Shown: one piece after another, positions 1-13,000 of the stretch
How positions within the stretch are numbered: position 1 is the stretch's first letter
Layout: every line of letters starts with the position of its first letter
Source: Silene noctiflora
Lineage: Eukaryota; Streptophyta; Magnoliopsida; Caryophyllales; Caryophyllaceae
NCBI GenBank assembly: GCA_009801015.1
Contig: VHZZ01001687.1
Span: 98,180-147,568 of the forward strand
Direction of reading: 5' to 3'
DNA length: 49,389 nucleotides
Position numbers and translations under genes: made by a program
Notes under the pieces: generated by a model
Database searches by the model: none
What the model was told of the DNA's origin: nothing
The model's input: only the letters and a program-made list of their open reading frames with translations

Positions 1-16
1 ACTCATGGAAAGATTA

Positions 17-172
17 TGGTTTGTTCAATAGGAGAGAAATTAAATCCCCTCATTTCACTCCCCCTCCATTCCCCTCCTTCCATATTTTGTATCCATACAA
101 AGGAAAATGAATCATCCTTTTCTCTCCCCTCCCTTTCTCTCCAATTCACTCAATCCAAACGGACCCTTAAGG
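17..172. mobile_element. MITE-like element with imperfect terminal inverted repeats
   Basis: The left end reads ATGGTTTGTTCAATAG. The right end, read on the minus strand, is GGGTCCGTTTGGATTG. These are imperfect inverted copies around a C/T-rich interior. Ends of the type 'GTTTGGAT' are common on small plant DNA transposons. I saw no clear target-site duplication, so the borders are approximate and the superfamily is not assigned. Confidence 0.35.
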
Positions 173-842
173 TCAGTAATAGAAAAAACGACATAAACCA
201 AGAAAAAAGTGTCAATTATCTCTCCACAAAACTTAGTTATTCCGACAATATGCCTCAAGTAAGGTAGTCCACCTAGTCGATACATGGTTCGTAACACATT
301 TAGTGACATTTTTATAGTAGCTGTCACTCCACAATTTTTTAGATAATTTTTTTATTGTTAAAGTTGTGCTATTTTAAAGATGTAGTGGTTTAAGACTAGA
401 TTAGAAACATCTACAATTTTAATACTACACAACATAACACAATGGACTTCTTAACCGTGATAAAAATGGAACTAGTTTGAAGTCTAGATGCGACACACAA
501 TTAGGTATGACTATTCAATATCTATGTCTACCTAATTAAAATCAACAAAATAGAACTGAAAATAAATTCATGAAAAAAGGTCGACACATGGGCATCCATG
601 CACAAGGTTTCAAGGTCCTGGCACAAACCAAAGCTTACGTTTTGTAGTGTGTATTTTGTCTAATTTTGAGGTGAAAATTTATACTTTTTTATTAAGTTTA
701 ATTATTTAGTTAAAATCTTAAAAAGAAAAAACGTTTAATTATTTAGTTAGAACCCAAGAAGAAAAGTTTTTAGCTCCACCACGAGATGGTGGCGAGAAAT
801 CTAAAATGGACGAATAATTGATGCAGAGTTAGGTGAAACTTC
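173..842. other. Intergenic, AT-rich, no gene seen
   Basis: No coding exon, RNA gene or repeat with readable ends was recognised here. Short open frames are low-complexity and lack plant protein features. Confidence 0.5.
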
Positions 843-1283
843 GTCATATTTAGATTTTTTTTTTGAAGGGAAAAAAGCTTGAAGGCCTCCTAGAAGGTGG
901 TAAACATCCTCCCAAACAACACAACCAACAAACAACATGTGCTAATGCATGTGCCACACAATTATTGACACAACTCGTTCTCCGACTCCACTCTTGCCTT
1001 GTTTCTTTTCTTTGATCACTTCAATAACTTGCAAACAATCGCTCTCCGACTCCACTCTTTGAACTCCTCGTCTAGCTGCTTCCTCAAGACCATCCAACAC
1101 CACAATCACCTCCGCATATGAGCATCCCAACACTGCTCTCTGACCACGTAAACCATCACACAACATATCCCCCTCGCATTACGACACACCATCCCCGTCC
1201 CTACTCCTATTCCCTCTTTCGCCCCCGCATCCACATTGATCTTGACAAAACCATCCCTCGCCGGCTTCGAGTCATATTTAGAT
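843..1283 (-). mobile_element. 5'-truncated LINE insertion with poly(A) tail and 13-bp target-site duplication
   Basis: The word GTCATATTTAGAT occurs at 843-855 and again at 1271-1283. Between the two copies, on the minus strand, lies the 3' end of a non-LTR retrotransposon. It starts abruptly at 1270 inside an RNase H-like domain and ends in a poly(A) run (T-run on the plus strand just after 853). Perfect flanking repeats, a poly(A) tail and 5' truncation are the hallmarks of LINE target-primed reverse transcription. The perfect duplication suggests a fairly recent insertion, although the coding part is already frameshifted. Confidence 0.8.
942..1270 (-). pseudogene. RNase H-like (RVT_3) domain fragment of a LINE, frameshifted
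   Basis: On the minus strand from 1270 the translation contains VKINVDAGAKEGIGVG followed by a V-C-R-N-A-R-G stretch. This fits the 'K-x-N-x-D-G/A ... G-x-G-x-V-x-R-x-x-x-G' start of the RVT_3 RNase H-like domain found at the end of plant non-LTR retrotransposon polyproteins. After a frame change near 1165 it continues with AEVIVVLDGLEEAARRG and VESESDCLQVIEVI. This matches the second half of the domain, which has an A-E helix and an E-S-D motif. The domain starts without a methionine and is broken by at least one frameshift, so it is a dead fragment of the enclosing LINE and not a host gene. Confidence 0.75.
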
Positions 1284-2364
1284 ATTTAGTTATGGGTGTT
1301 TATTTTCGCAGTACACATTTTACTCCTCGCAGTACACTTTTTCCCATATTGCCCTTCGCATTTCACAACTCCTAAATTCATTCAAATTTTCTCTCCGAGT
1401 GATGTGTACTCCATTATGGAAAATAATAAGAAAAAAAATGAAAACATGTACTATACAATCCAGCAAAGTGGCAGGCTACCACCACTTTCCCAATCAATAT
1501 TGCAAACCACCGCCCTAACAACCAGTGACTTAGACTGGTTGACCACTAATTCACCACTACCCAAGACGAGCACCTTCCCCACCACCCATCACGCCACCTC
1601 CATAACCGCCTTAACAGTTGTGTGGATGAAGTACCGGCGCGGCGACGCCCCTCCCTCCCCACCATCCCCACGACTCCTAAAACCCTCGCCCCACGACTCC
1701 TAAAACCCTTATGCATCCCACCATCCACGACGTCCCTCCCGGCGTACCACCACTTGATTATCAATGAACAACTAATCTTCACTATAAATAAAATCCCAAA
1801 CCCTAATTGAAAAAGCCAAAGTACCAAAAAAAAAAAGCATAGAAAAATATTCATTTGATTCGTTAATTACATTTTAGAAATTAAATACCTATTTTTCGAT
1901 CAAATTATGATATGTAATCAGAAAATTTCGATGTAATTTGCTAGATGTGAGGGGTTTGAAGTTTAGGATTTGAGAGAATTGGGATTGTTGTTTGTTAAGC
2001 TTAAGGGTATGTAAATGGAAATTATGGTGCAAAAAGTACTGAGACGAGTAAAATATGTACTGCGAAAATAAATTACGTTAGTTATTTATCACCGATAAAA
2101 CCCAATTCATCACCAATATAAATAAAATACTCATAAAATAAAACGTAAATACGTATAGACATAATTACCCGACCTGAACCCGATTCATTGTCGTTAGCCA
2201 CATTCCACATCTTCAATTTTTCGTACTTGAAAATTTTGAAGTCCATAAGTTCTAGATTTACAACCAACAAGTGAGGAGAACATTTGGAAATCCACCATTA
2301 ACAACAACCAACACATCGTAAATCGCGTCAACGAATCAATTCTTCCGCGATTTCGATCATAAAG
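1284..2364. other. Intergenic and presumed promoter/5'UTR of SYP61
   Basis: This stretch has a C/A-rich section (about 1480-1740) with short open frames on both strands that look like low complexity. AT-rich sequence then leads up to the SYP61 start codon at 2365. No TATA box could be called with confidence. Confidence 0.4.
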
Positions 2365-5300
2365 ATGTCGTCTGCTCAAGATCCTTTTTACATCGTCAAG
2401 GAAGAGATCCAAGATTCTGTTAGTTTCCTTTTTCATCCCTAATTCTTCTTCTTAATCTTTTAATTAGCTGCCCTAGAAAGTGATCAATTATTTTGCTAGT
2501 TAGTAATTGAGTTGATGCCGTAATTCTAGATGATCTGGGTCTGTTTCGTAATTACGACTCGTACAATCGTCTTAAATAAGAATTAGGGTTTAGTTCGATT
2601 GGGATTTGGGTGCATTATGCTGTATTTTGAGGCAATATGTCTCGTATATCGTGATTAGGTCGTAACAGTTGATACAGAGACTGAACCCTATAGATAATTG
2701 TGTCACTAATTGATTTCCTGTTAGTAACTTTGCTGTATTTTGAGGCGATATTTATCGTATATCAAAATTGGGTTACCAGAGTTGATACTGGGACTGCACT
2801 CGATTTTGAAGTCTGTAATTAGGTGACTTCCTGTTAGTAACCTTGCTGCATTTTGAGGCGATATTTATCTTATGCCAAAATTGGGTTACCGCAGTTGACA
2901 CTGCGACTGAACCCGATATTGAAGTCTGTAGTTAGGTGACTTCCTGTCAATAAATTTGCTGTATTTTGAGGCGATATTTATCTTATGCCAAAATTGGGTT
3001 ACCGCAGTTGACACTGCGACTGAACCCGATATTTAAGTCTGTAGTTAGGTGACTTCCTGTCAATAAATTTGCTGTATCTTGAGGTATATTTATCTTATGC
3101 CAAAATGGTTACCACAGTTGACACTGCGATTGAACCTGATATTGAAGTCTGTAGTTAGGTGACTTCCTGTCAATAAATTTTCTGTATTTTGAGGCGATAT
3201 TTATTGTATATCAAAATTGGGTTACCACAGTTGATATTGCGACTGAACCCGATGCTGAAGTCTGTAAGTAGGTGACTTCCTGTTAGTATGTTTGCTGTAT
3301 TTTGAGGCGAGATTTGTTGAATATAAAGGTTAGGCCTTAACAGTTGATACTGTGACCGAATCCGATATTTAAATATATGGTTAGGTGATTTCCTGCAAGT
3401 AGCTTTGTGTAATTGTGTCGGATTTAGATTATAGTCTCCTGTAGTTTGAGGGATTGTGACAGCTATTGATCTATGTTCGAATGTGAATGTTGGGGATCTG
3501 TGATGTATTCTGCCATGTTTTTTTGAGTTAGTTTCTCTTTTTTTCAGATTGATAAGTTACTATCTAGTTTCCATCAATGGGAATCGGCAGCTTATGGTAC
3601 TGGGGAGCAAGCGCGACTTACATCAGTGGTCATCGCTGGCTGTGAGAGCATTCAAGAGCAGGTATATATCGTAAATATCAATGCTTTGTGATGTAGTTGA
3701 TCACTTGATCTTATTTGCGTCTTTTCTTTTACATAGAATCATAGATGTGATACATGCTGCTTTGGTTTTTGAGAGTTACTTACTTTTATTGAGGTGTTAT
3801 CTTAAGGACAATTGTTCTTTTTGCACAATAATGCGAGACTAGTTTTATTTTCTTTATTACTGAGAGTGCTTGCTACGTTGGTCCCTGTAAAAAAATTTTG
3901 CGACAATTTGTAGAGTTGTAGATTATATCTAACTTGCTTTTTTGTTTCTTCAAACCAAAGTCAAAATACGAGAACTGAATAGTCAAATTGAAGCTAATCA
4001 GATCATGTTTAGCTTGCTTTTTTGGTTGTCGAGAATATCAAGGAACCATTAAGTAAACATTTCCCCAAATTAAAATAAAATGTCAAAGGAACCTTTGGTA
4101 GAATAGAATTCTTACTTTTTGGTTATTAGATTTATTATAGACTTCCAAATCCTGTTAATATAAACTATGTTTTGTCAATTCATTAAGAAAGCAGCAACTT
4201 AATGTGTCTTTAATATCCACTGAATCTCTACCTTTTTTTTTTTTGCTTCAGTGACCTAGTATCTGGAGGATTGTACAACTCTATCCCTATATTTTGCCTA
4301 TTGTCTTGTCCGGACAAACGTTTTATAAACCCCATTTTATAACCACTTTCCTAGTCTTCTAAACAGCACTAAAACCTGTTCTTTTGATAGGAAGGTTGAT
4401 GAGTTGGACAAGGCGATTTCTGTTGCTTCCAGGGACCCTGCTTACTTTGGCATTGATGTCGCAGAGCTGGAGAAACGACGAAAATGGACCAGAACTGCAC
4501 GTGATCAGGTACTACTATTGCTGCTTCCAGTGTGAAAAAACAATTACTAATTTAGCTAAGTGGTGTCTGGTGATGCATGTTGTGGGTATTTTTTAAAAAA
4601 GGAATTTTAGAAAAAGCATTTCTTATAAGAGTCTTCATAAGTTCATTATTTGGTGTTGATTTTAAAATGGAATTTTTCGAGAAATAGAGGGAACTTGGTA
4701 AGGAAAGCTAACTAGTCTCTGCTTAGATACAGAATTCCTGTCTACTGCCACCTCATAATTCCTTTTTTCCATGCTAACCCCACATGAATACAGAGGTAGA
4801 CTCTGAGAGACTAAGTGGAAGTAGTGTTTGGAGGCTTGAAGAATGAGAATCTTGTAAGATTCCGAGGGGTAGGTAAGACTTAAGAATATATAAATAAAAG
4901 TGGCCAGAAGTAATATGGATATACTTGGGAGTTTGGATGGAATGATACCTGGTATTGTAAAGGGTTGAATGGAGGCAAAGTCTAAGTATCCACTTGGATA
5001 CGCGAGTTTGGCTTGATTTTATGTCTTATTATATGATTTTTATGTTTGTTTGGTTATTTCTCAAAACCTCTAGATTTTTGTTTCTAAATTTTGTGTCTAA
5101 CAGTGAGTTTCAAGTTCTTTAAAACCTCAGCTCATATAGATGTTATTTATTTGGTGGTTTTTGAAGCCCTTTGGTGTAAATAAGACCCTTCAGTTTAAGT
5201 TTTGGAGTTCATACCTTTGTTTACTTTGGTTAGTCAGTATCCTGCGAGTTGCAAGTTGACAGAATAAATAGATCATATGATTGATGAAGATAAGGGAAGC

Positions 5301-7654
5301 AAAAAAATAAAAGGAAACTGATGTCTCGTTTCTTCTCATGATTGTCTCAAGGCTGGGAGTGTAAATTATGAAACCTCTTTATGAACAAAGACAATGATCT
5401 TTTGAGGTATAGATATTGTGCCNAGGGACATTTGGGAGGATATTATTGATGCGGTGTTTGTGTATCCATGTCATGTGAATGTTTATTAGGTGGGCACTGT
5501 GAAGAAAAAAGTATCTGCCGGCAAGGGACTCAGCTATCACGATTCACACCGGGAGCTGATGAGGCTTCCTATAGATCAGTCACATCCGACAGAGACATCC
5601 AATCAATATGGGCAACACAACGATGATTTAATATCATCTGAATCCGATAGACAATTGCTTCTGATAAAGTAATGTCTTAATTCCCATTCTTATATATCTT
5701 CCTTATACTAGTTCTCCACGTGTGTGTTGGTATATGTGTTTGCGAATTGGTCCCTTCCTGTCTATTCACGTTCAATGGTAAACCTGTCACCCACAGTAAC
5801 AATCAATTGCTTAGATTCACAGTGTAGAGCTTGATTCATAGTGTAGAGCTATGAAAGTTAGAATCATTACTTCCGTATCAATATCCGTGACTGCATTCCT
5901 AGTATGTTTTTTGTTTCGACACTTTGCAACTGAGCATTAGAAGTTCTGCATTGCTGAGCCCTGAACTTGGAACGGCAGTGTTCCTGTTGATTTTGGTCAA
6001 TAAATGAGTGTCATTGATCTTTTTTAAGTATTGGTTGATGTTCAAGTGCCATTTGGTTTCCCTTGTTAGTGTTATTTTTGTTCAGTGTGTAACCAATAAT
6101 CGAGGTTTCAGTGTGGTTGTTAGATAGCTCAGCTGGTATTGCCGTCTGGTAGTACCAGTCTGCATTGCCGCATTAGTTAATCCGCTGTGCCTTTTTAGGG
6201 TATGGGCAGTATTGCACTTTAGTTTACAGTTCTTAGGAGTCTATGGCTAATGGAAGATTATTCACTATACCATCTTAGCCTTTTCATATACATTAAAATT
6301 AATTCGTTTATCTAGAAAACTCAATGGGACGACAATTCCATCAACTGGAAATCAAAGTTTTAACTCGATTTCTAGACTCCGAAGATTATTATGATTATCA
6401 TAACTTCATGGTACCTCATTGCAATTACCGATACACATGATATCACAGTGATAGTCCTATAGATAATTTAATAAATATGTGAAAATAAAAACAAAAATCT
6501 GTGTTAATTGTATTTGCTTTGTGGAGCCTTCTAAGAATTTGATATAAAAAAAGGGGAGAGGAGATGTTATTGTTGGGGGTGTGGATGAAAGAAGTGTTGG
6601 CGACGAATTAACAATGAGAAGATACTGTTCAGTCTATTGTGGAATTGAGAGTGCAGCCTCCATATCAAGGTTGAAACAGTAACACTAGATCTGCTAGTCA
6701 GTATTTGAAAACAGTCAGCTCTATTTTTACTACCTGTTGCTGTGCTGATAATTATTCTGAAAATTTTTGCTGGAAGAACCGTTAATGCATGGTTCGGTGT
6801 TCCCTTTGGGTAGGGGAACTGGTTTGCAGAAATCTACTGGGTTCAATATCAAGAACCCAGGAACGAACTCCATGCAGTCTGTGTTCCTAAAATTATACAC
6901 TATGCGATACAGTACAAACAGTTTTACTTGTTCACCTTTTGTTGAGTGAGATGATAAGTCGATTTCAAACCACCTAACCTCGGAATATATGCAGGCAACA
7001 GGATGAAGACCTGGACTTACTCAGTGACAGCGTGCAGAGAATTGGACACATTGGGCTTAATATTCATGAAGAACTGCTTGCTCAGGTTAGTGCAACCTTA
7101 GTGTGGAAACTTAAACTATTATAATCTCAGTAATATCTTGATAATAAATCCTGCCATGGTACTATGCCCTGGTAGTCTGGTACTAACTCTGCCGCGAGAA
7201 GGTATGAAGGTTTTGAAGGTTACTGCTGCCACATTATCTGCCGAGATTAACCGTGATTACCGATTTTAGGATCAAGTTACAAGTCCAGTTATATTACTGT
7301 GATCCATGCTCGCGCATCTTACCTTTGAACTTTGTGCTTTGAGATTGATTATCAACTCATGCTTTTGCCCTATGGTCTACTGCAGGAGAAAATCATTGAC
7401 GACTTGGGTACTGAAATGGACAGCACCTCAAATCGGCTTGATTTTCTTCAGGTATTAACGGGCGATATTCCCATACAAAGTACTTATGTCGAGAATGTGA
7501 AATATATATAACCGTTGTAATTCCTTTGTTTACCCTTCTGCAGAAAAAGGTCGAAATTGTAATGAAAAAGGCAGGGGCAAAGGGCCAAATTATGATGATA
7601 CTATTCTTGGTGGTGCTTTTTGTAATACTCTTTGTCCTCGTCTTTGTCGTGTGA
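2365..7654 (+). CDS. SYP61: Syntaxin of plants 61 (SYP61), Qc-SNARE, 7 exons, 242 aa
   Basis: Exons: 2365-2418, 3548-3661, 4395-4508, 5490-5668, 6995-7085, 7386-7451, 7544-7654. All introns are GT..AG and the sum is 729 nt. The protein opens MSSAQDPFYIVKEEIQDSI and has the N-terminal syntaxin-6-type three-helix domain (about residues 1-100). A Qc SNARE motif follows at about 155-215, with the zero-layer glutamine at Q184 (in ELLAQEKII). The C-terminal anchor is a membrane helix at about 221-242 made almost only of L, V, I, F and M. The length and layout fit the known family, which is about 245 aa in Arabidopsis as I recall. Family knowledge: SYP61 is a tail-anchored SNARE of the trans-Golgi network/early endosome that pairs with SYP4-class Qa and VTI1-class Qb SNAREs and has been linked to salt and osmotic stress responses. 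The start is the first ATG in frame and matches the family N-terminus. Intron 1 carries a tandem array. Confidence 0.93.
2619..3405. repeat. Tandem array, 113-bp unit, about 7 copies, inside SYP61 intron 1
   Basis: The marker TGCTGTATTTTGAGGC, or a close variant, recurs at 2619, 2731, 2844, 2957, 3070, 3180 and 3293. The spacings are 112, 113, 113, 113, 110 and 113 bases. Each unit also carries 'TTGGGTTACC', a 'TTGA(C/T)ACTG(C/G)GACTGA' block, 'GAAGTCTGTA' and 'GTGACTTCCTGT'. The middle copies are more alike than the outer ones. The last unit decays toward 3405. The array takes up most of the 1,129-bp intron. Confidence 0.9.
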
Positions 7655-10058
7655 GGTAGAATTTAAGATCCTGGTATTTGAAAGGGATTTTATCTAGTTT
7701 AAAGACTGAAAAATGTTTCTAATTCATTATCAATGCATGTATCATAGCTTCTGCGAATGCAATTGTCTTCTGTTATGGCTTATGAGAGAAAGGAAGCATC
7801 TTTTCGGTTCTTTCCAAATATTCGGTGTTGACTATACTGCCTGAGTTGAATTTGTGCATCTTGTTGTCATGTATGAGGATTTTTTTTGTTGGGGAGTTTC
7901 CGACTTTCCCTACACAACTACGTAATACATTTTAATTTGTTATCGTCTTAAATGTGACTATAGTGTAACTTGAGCCGAGGTTGTGCGTGGGTGTATTTTT
8001 TTTTTAACAGTATCTTTCCACCAGTTTGTTTTCCACTAAGTGAACCCCTTGGGGATCTTATTCCCGGGGTCCCTTTCTTATTCTCTCAGCCTCTCCTCTG
8101 TCGGGGACATCCACAAAATTAAAACGGGCAGCGTCTTCGCTGTCTCTTGAATTCAAGGCTTTCCCTTCGGTCATCATATAACCAAACTGCATCAATATTT
8201 TATTTTTTTGGTGCAACCAAACTGTATCAATATTAGATTAGTGGGGATGTTCTCTCAGTCTCATCCGTTCCCCCTTCGGAAACTTGAACGTGTGGTTCCG
8301 GCGGTGGACCTCGGTATACTAAATGAAATGAAAAGGTATGTTGAGTCTGCTCATAAATTCTTTTTCAATGGTAAATTTTAATTCACGTCTTATATTTCGT
8401 CTCTTGTGAATTGAAGACTGAATTAAAATGTTTAATTAAATGAATGAAATGATCATTGATATCGAGAGTATTAATCAACCGAGTTCTTCTTTTGAGAAAA
8501 TAGAAAAATTGGATTGATGGTGGACAAATCGATTTAATTTGTAATTTAATTAATCAAGGTTTCTATTTTAATGAAAGTTCTTTAATCCTCCTAAAATAAA
8601 ATGTTATTTATTGATCGTAAAATGCAGGTTTATGTTGCATATTGGTTAACTAATAGACTAACTATAGAATACCGAGTCTCCTTGATTAAAAAATTAACCA
8701 ATACATAATATATCCGTACAAATGCAAAATATGTTGCATAAGATAAATGACACATAAACAAAATGCAGAAGAAATGACTTATTATGTTTCGAAAGGTATA
8801 GTTTTTCATAAAACAACAATATTGTTTAAAATGCACATAACATGTTGAAACATGTTTGAACTGTTATTTTTTGAAAACAATTTCAACGATGGTTAGATTA
8901 AAAGTATGATAACTTACTACAACCGCTGTATGAAGACGTTCTTTTAACAAAGCATGTAATAAATTTTGGGTAGATTCAATTTAATCACCTTTTCTACATG
9001 ATTAGTATTATAAACGTACAATCACATCCCAATTTTCAACATACAATATTTCCTTGCAAGATCAAACCACACGTCAATTCATTCTTCATCTTTAAGTCTT
9101 TAACTCACACGTTACCTTTTCCTTCCATAGTTTCATACAACCAATAGTCAAACCTCTTTAGGAAAACTGAGATGTTACATGCAATACATAAAATCATTAT
9201 TTTCAAAACTTCTAACTGATCTTTAATCTCATACTCTGTATAGAAAAGACGTTGTTCATCCCTCATGACCATAAACTCCGTATGAAATACCGACAAGTCT
9301 CTCTCAAGGTTAAAACAAGCCAAATAACATACCATTTGTATAGATATGAAAACTTTTTGCTAATATCCACGCATTACGCTGTTGTCATATCCATACTATT
9401 TAACCTGTTTTAACTTTAAAACGAATACTCCGTCCTAAACCAAAATCGGTAATGAAACACATACCAATCCACAATCTAAACATATAAAATCAAAATCAAG
9501 TCCACCAAACTATTAGCCTAACACAAGCATCAAGTTTCAAAAAACCCTATTAGAAACCACATTATTCCCTCAAACAAAATGAAGAAATCCACACTTAACC
9601 CTTAATCTAGGGATATTCTATTCTCTTTTTTTCTCTTTTCTCTTAAAACACAAACTTCTCTCATTTGTAAACCTTGTATTCCTTTCTTCATTCCCTTTTG
9701 TCCAATTAGTTGTCCCTAAACAGTCAACCTCTCTCAAAATTACATACAACACTTAAACGCCGCAAACAGCACACACCCAACACACAACACACAAAAAACA
9801 CTCCAACAAAAACAAAAACAAAACAAAAAGACAAACATTTTTGCATTATTGTTGTTGAAGAAGAAGAAGATCCTATATGATTTAGTTACTTAAACTTTAT
9901 TTTTTTAAGAAAATTAAAGATACCCTTTTCATTTTACTTCATTGGGTACTAAAAAAACCAAAAAAGATTCAATCTTTTGGGTTTTTTTTGTACCATTTTT
10001 TTTAATTCACCAAAAGATTGAATTTTTAGTTTTTTTTATGCAATTTTCAGTGAAAAAA
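7655..10058. other. SYP61 3' flank and DUF789 upstream region
   Basis: The first few hundred bases should hold the SYP61 3'UTR. The rest is AT-rich with no coding exon recognised. The 200-400 bases before 10059 are rich in CT and A runs and contain a GAAGAAGAAGAAG stretch. They are a likely 5'UTR/promoter for the DUF789 gene, with no distinct TATA box called. Confidence 0.4.
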
Positions 10059-13000
10059 ATGGTGGGTTCAAACATGAATTTTGGGAATGGTAGTACTATT
10101 TGTGATGAAGATGACTTGTATATTCCTGTAAAATCTAGAAAAAATAAGAATTTTAAGAAGAAACAAGAGCAAAAAGTGCAAAAAGAGTTGAACTTTGTTG
10201 CATCAATTGATGAAAAAGTTGAGGCTTTGGGTAATGGAAATGTGGGTAGTCCTAAAGATGAGAAATTGAAATTGGGTATTGTTCAAAATAATCTTTCTAG
10301 GTTTTTGGAATCAACAATTCCTTCTGTTGCTGCCCAGTATTTCTCCAAGGTTTGAACTTTTCATTTTAATTCTTTAGGTTTATATTTTTAAATTTAAGTC
10401 ATTCAATGCAGTTCTGGACGCAATTTTTATCCAGGGTCATTCAGAAATAGTCTGTTTCTGCTATATTTGTGTTTCTACACAAGGGTAAGACTGTGCATCT
10501 AACCCCTCTAAGTGGGGTAATGTTGTATTTTTGATTAACTTACTAATTTTCATATTGGGTTATCCGAAAACGGCCTCTTTGTTGTATCTTTGTGTCCCTA
10601 GCAAAAGGGTAAGGTTGTGTACATCCGACCCCTCCTTACCTCGCAATTATGGGAGCCATTGAGGCACTGGGTAAATGTTGTGGTTGTATTTTTGATTAAG
10701 TTGCTAAGTTTTGTCTGTTTGTTTGGTTGGTGGGCAGACAACAATGAAGGGATGGAGAACATGTGATGTAGAATATCAACATTATTTTACGCTAGGCGAT
10801 TTGTGGGATTCATTCAGGGAATGCAGTGCATATGGTGCTGGTGTTCCTTTGGTACTCAACGGTATTGATGACGGGATTGTTCAATATTATGTTCCATATC
10901 TATCTGCTATTCAATTATTTGGTCAATCTTCGAAATTTGATGGCAAATCAAGGTTCTCTACTTTTGCTTTATCCTTTACACACTAATTATTTTACTTTTT
11001 AATTCGATTTGGAATAATTGAATGCTTACCAATCATTGATGTGTATGTTTTCGGCCTTAGAAACGTGTTGATTCATTTAAATAATATTTTTTTATTCTTG
11101 CTATTGTTGTGGTTGTCAATTTATATCATAATCATCTTTAGTTGCATTTTTATATTAGTGCTGTCACATTAAAGAATATGTTTGGGACCGAGTTAGGCGA
11201 TGAAATTTTATCTGTTTAGCTAATTTAATGTCAATGCCAGCAAACTGATGTGGAATGGATATGCTTGACAGTTTATTTAGTCAAAGAAGCACAGGTTTAG
11301 TTTTGTAGGTAGTTTAAGGAGCTGTGGGTTTATGATGCGCTATTATCCAAGTCACAACTAAACTAACTCTTGTTTTAGCGAGGAACTGTAGTGTGGTTCA
11401 CAATGCTCGGGTTAAGAAGTTTGTTCTGTCTTCTAACCATTTCTCTTTAATGGTTCTGATGTATCATGTAAGCCAACCTCAAATTGTTGTTGGTGGTGGT
11501 GTCGTTATTGTTGTCGTTGTTGTTGTGGTCGTGGTAATGCAAGCATGATTACCTTCTCGACTATATAGTAAACAAAAAAAAAAATTGCGCTTGAACAAAT
11601 TTTAGATCTGTTCTTGTGGACATCACATAGGAAGGATCCGTAAACACACTTAGAAACCATTGGAACGTACATTATTTATACTACTATCCTTATTCGGGGA
11701 AAATAACTCTCTGAATCACTTGACCTTCTTAGTAGTTTAATTCCGTAATCATGAAATATTGTTCACTGATTTTTGTTCCCACATTGGTGTTTATTTAACT
11801 AGATGTGTTGACTTAGTGTTTCTCTCTATGGTAGTCAATTAGTTCCATTTTTAGTAATATGGAGATGGTATCTGTTAGTTTGTGTGTATCTTGTGGTTGT
11901 CATAGCATCTCTTGATCATCTATTGTTGCATTTTCGTGTATAATGCTTTAAAACCGCTAGATAGACAGATATGTTAAGAGTCTTGTAGGTTGGTGTTTTT
12001 TTTTTTCAGTAAGCTAAAGTGCATTAGAAAAACCACCCACTGTTGAGATAGCTAATGAAGCAGTCTCAGATACTGTATTTCAGTTATAAGCCACATTTCT
12101 GAAAATCTACTCCCAAAACAGAAGACAAATTGGGCTTATTGATTAAAATAGGTAGATTATTAAATCAGGGTGTGTAGAAGAAGATTATTGAGGTTGTAAC
12201 TCGTAATTGGCGTGTGGTCAGTGTATATCCTCCTTGATCTTCATTTACTACAACAAGAATCTGAAAGTCAATATGTCCGACCTCACTTAGGGTTAATGTT
12301 GGCAGTTTCTTTCCTTTTGAAAATCGATGTACTTAGTCGCAGGAAGTTATTAATTCCTCTGAAGATCACGTGGGTTCTAGGACTTAATTTTAGAAAAAAT
12401 ATCCAAACCACAATGAATTTTTGTCTAGCTACCATTTTTGGACTCCGTAGCTAGGTCAATAGTAAGTTTTATGGGTAACAACACCAGCAAGGTGTTTTGG
12501 GATCATTCGGAATGTGTTTGATTTTGTTTCACCTACTCACCAGTGAATGTCATTATGAAATTAGGAGTTGCGTAGATATTTAGCTTCCTATTTTAATGTC
12601 CGTCTGTGTTTTCCATGACAGATCTTTAATCTACCATATGCTTCAACATCCAGTTGGAATTAAAATTAACAACATTGGTAACATGCATAGTGGTTGGTAC
12701 TAAATGCTGCCATTATATCACACAACAGTTATCCGTACCGGAATAGTACCTCAGATATTGATTGTAATCCATAATTTAATTGGTTTCGGTCTGGGAAGAC
12801 TTCTGTTTGGGGACTGCATATTAATTCGTCTCCTTTTATGGCACATTGGCCCTTATGATTTTGGGGGTTTGTGATAGAAAGGGTTTCCTTTACCTACTCG
12901 ATGTTGTCTGAACTCGAATCACCGTCTAGCTTTAGGTTATTGTATATAGCATATCCACTTTCATTGTGAGAAGTTGATCAACTTAGGTAGACCATCTTGT

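Noticed and set aside
1296-1854. Overlapping open frames on both strands (C/P/T-rich on plus, R/V/W-rich on minus)
   Set aside because: They are mirror readings of one C/A-rich stretch with low complexity, no recognisable domain and no splice-consistent partner exons.
6120-6190. tRNA-like start (TAGCTCAGCTGG) in SYP61 intron 4
   Set aside because: No B box GGTTCGA follows at a proper distance, and no cloverleaf could be drawn.
6767-6949. 60-codon open frame before SYP61 exon 5
   Set aside because: It is intronic, and the SYP61 frame closes perfectly without it. No homology was recognised.
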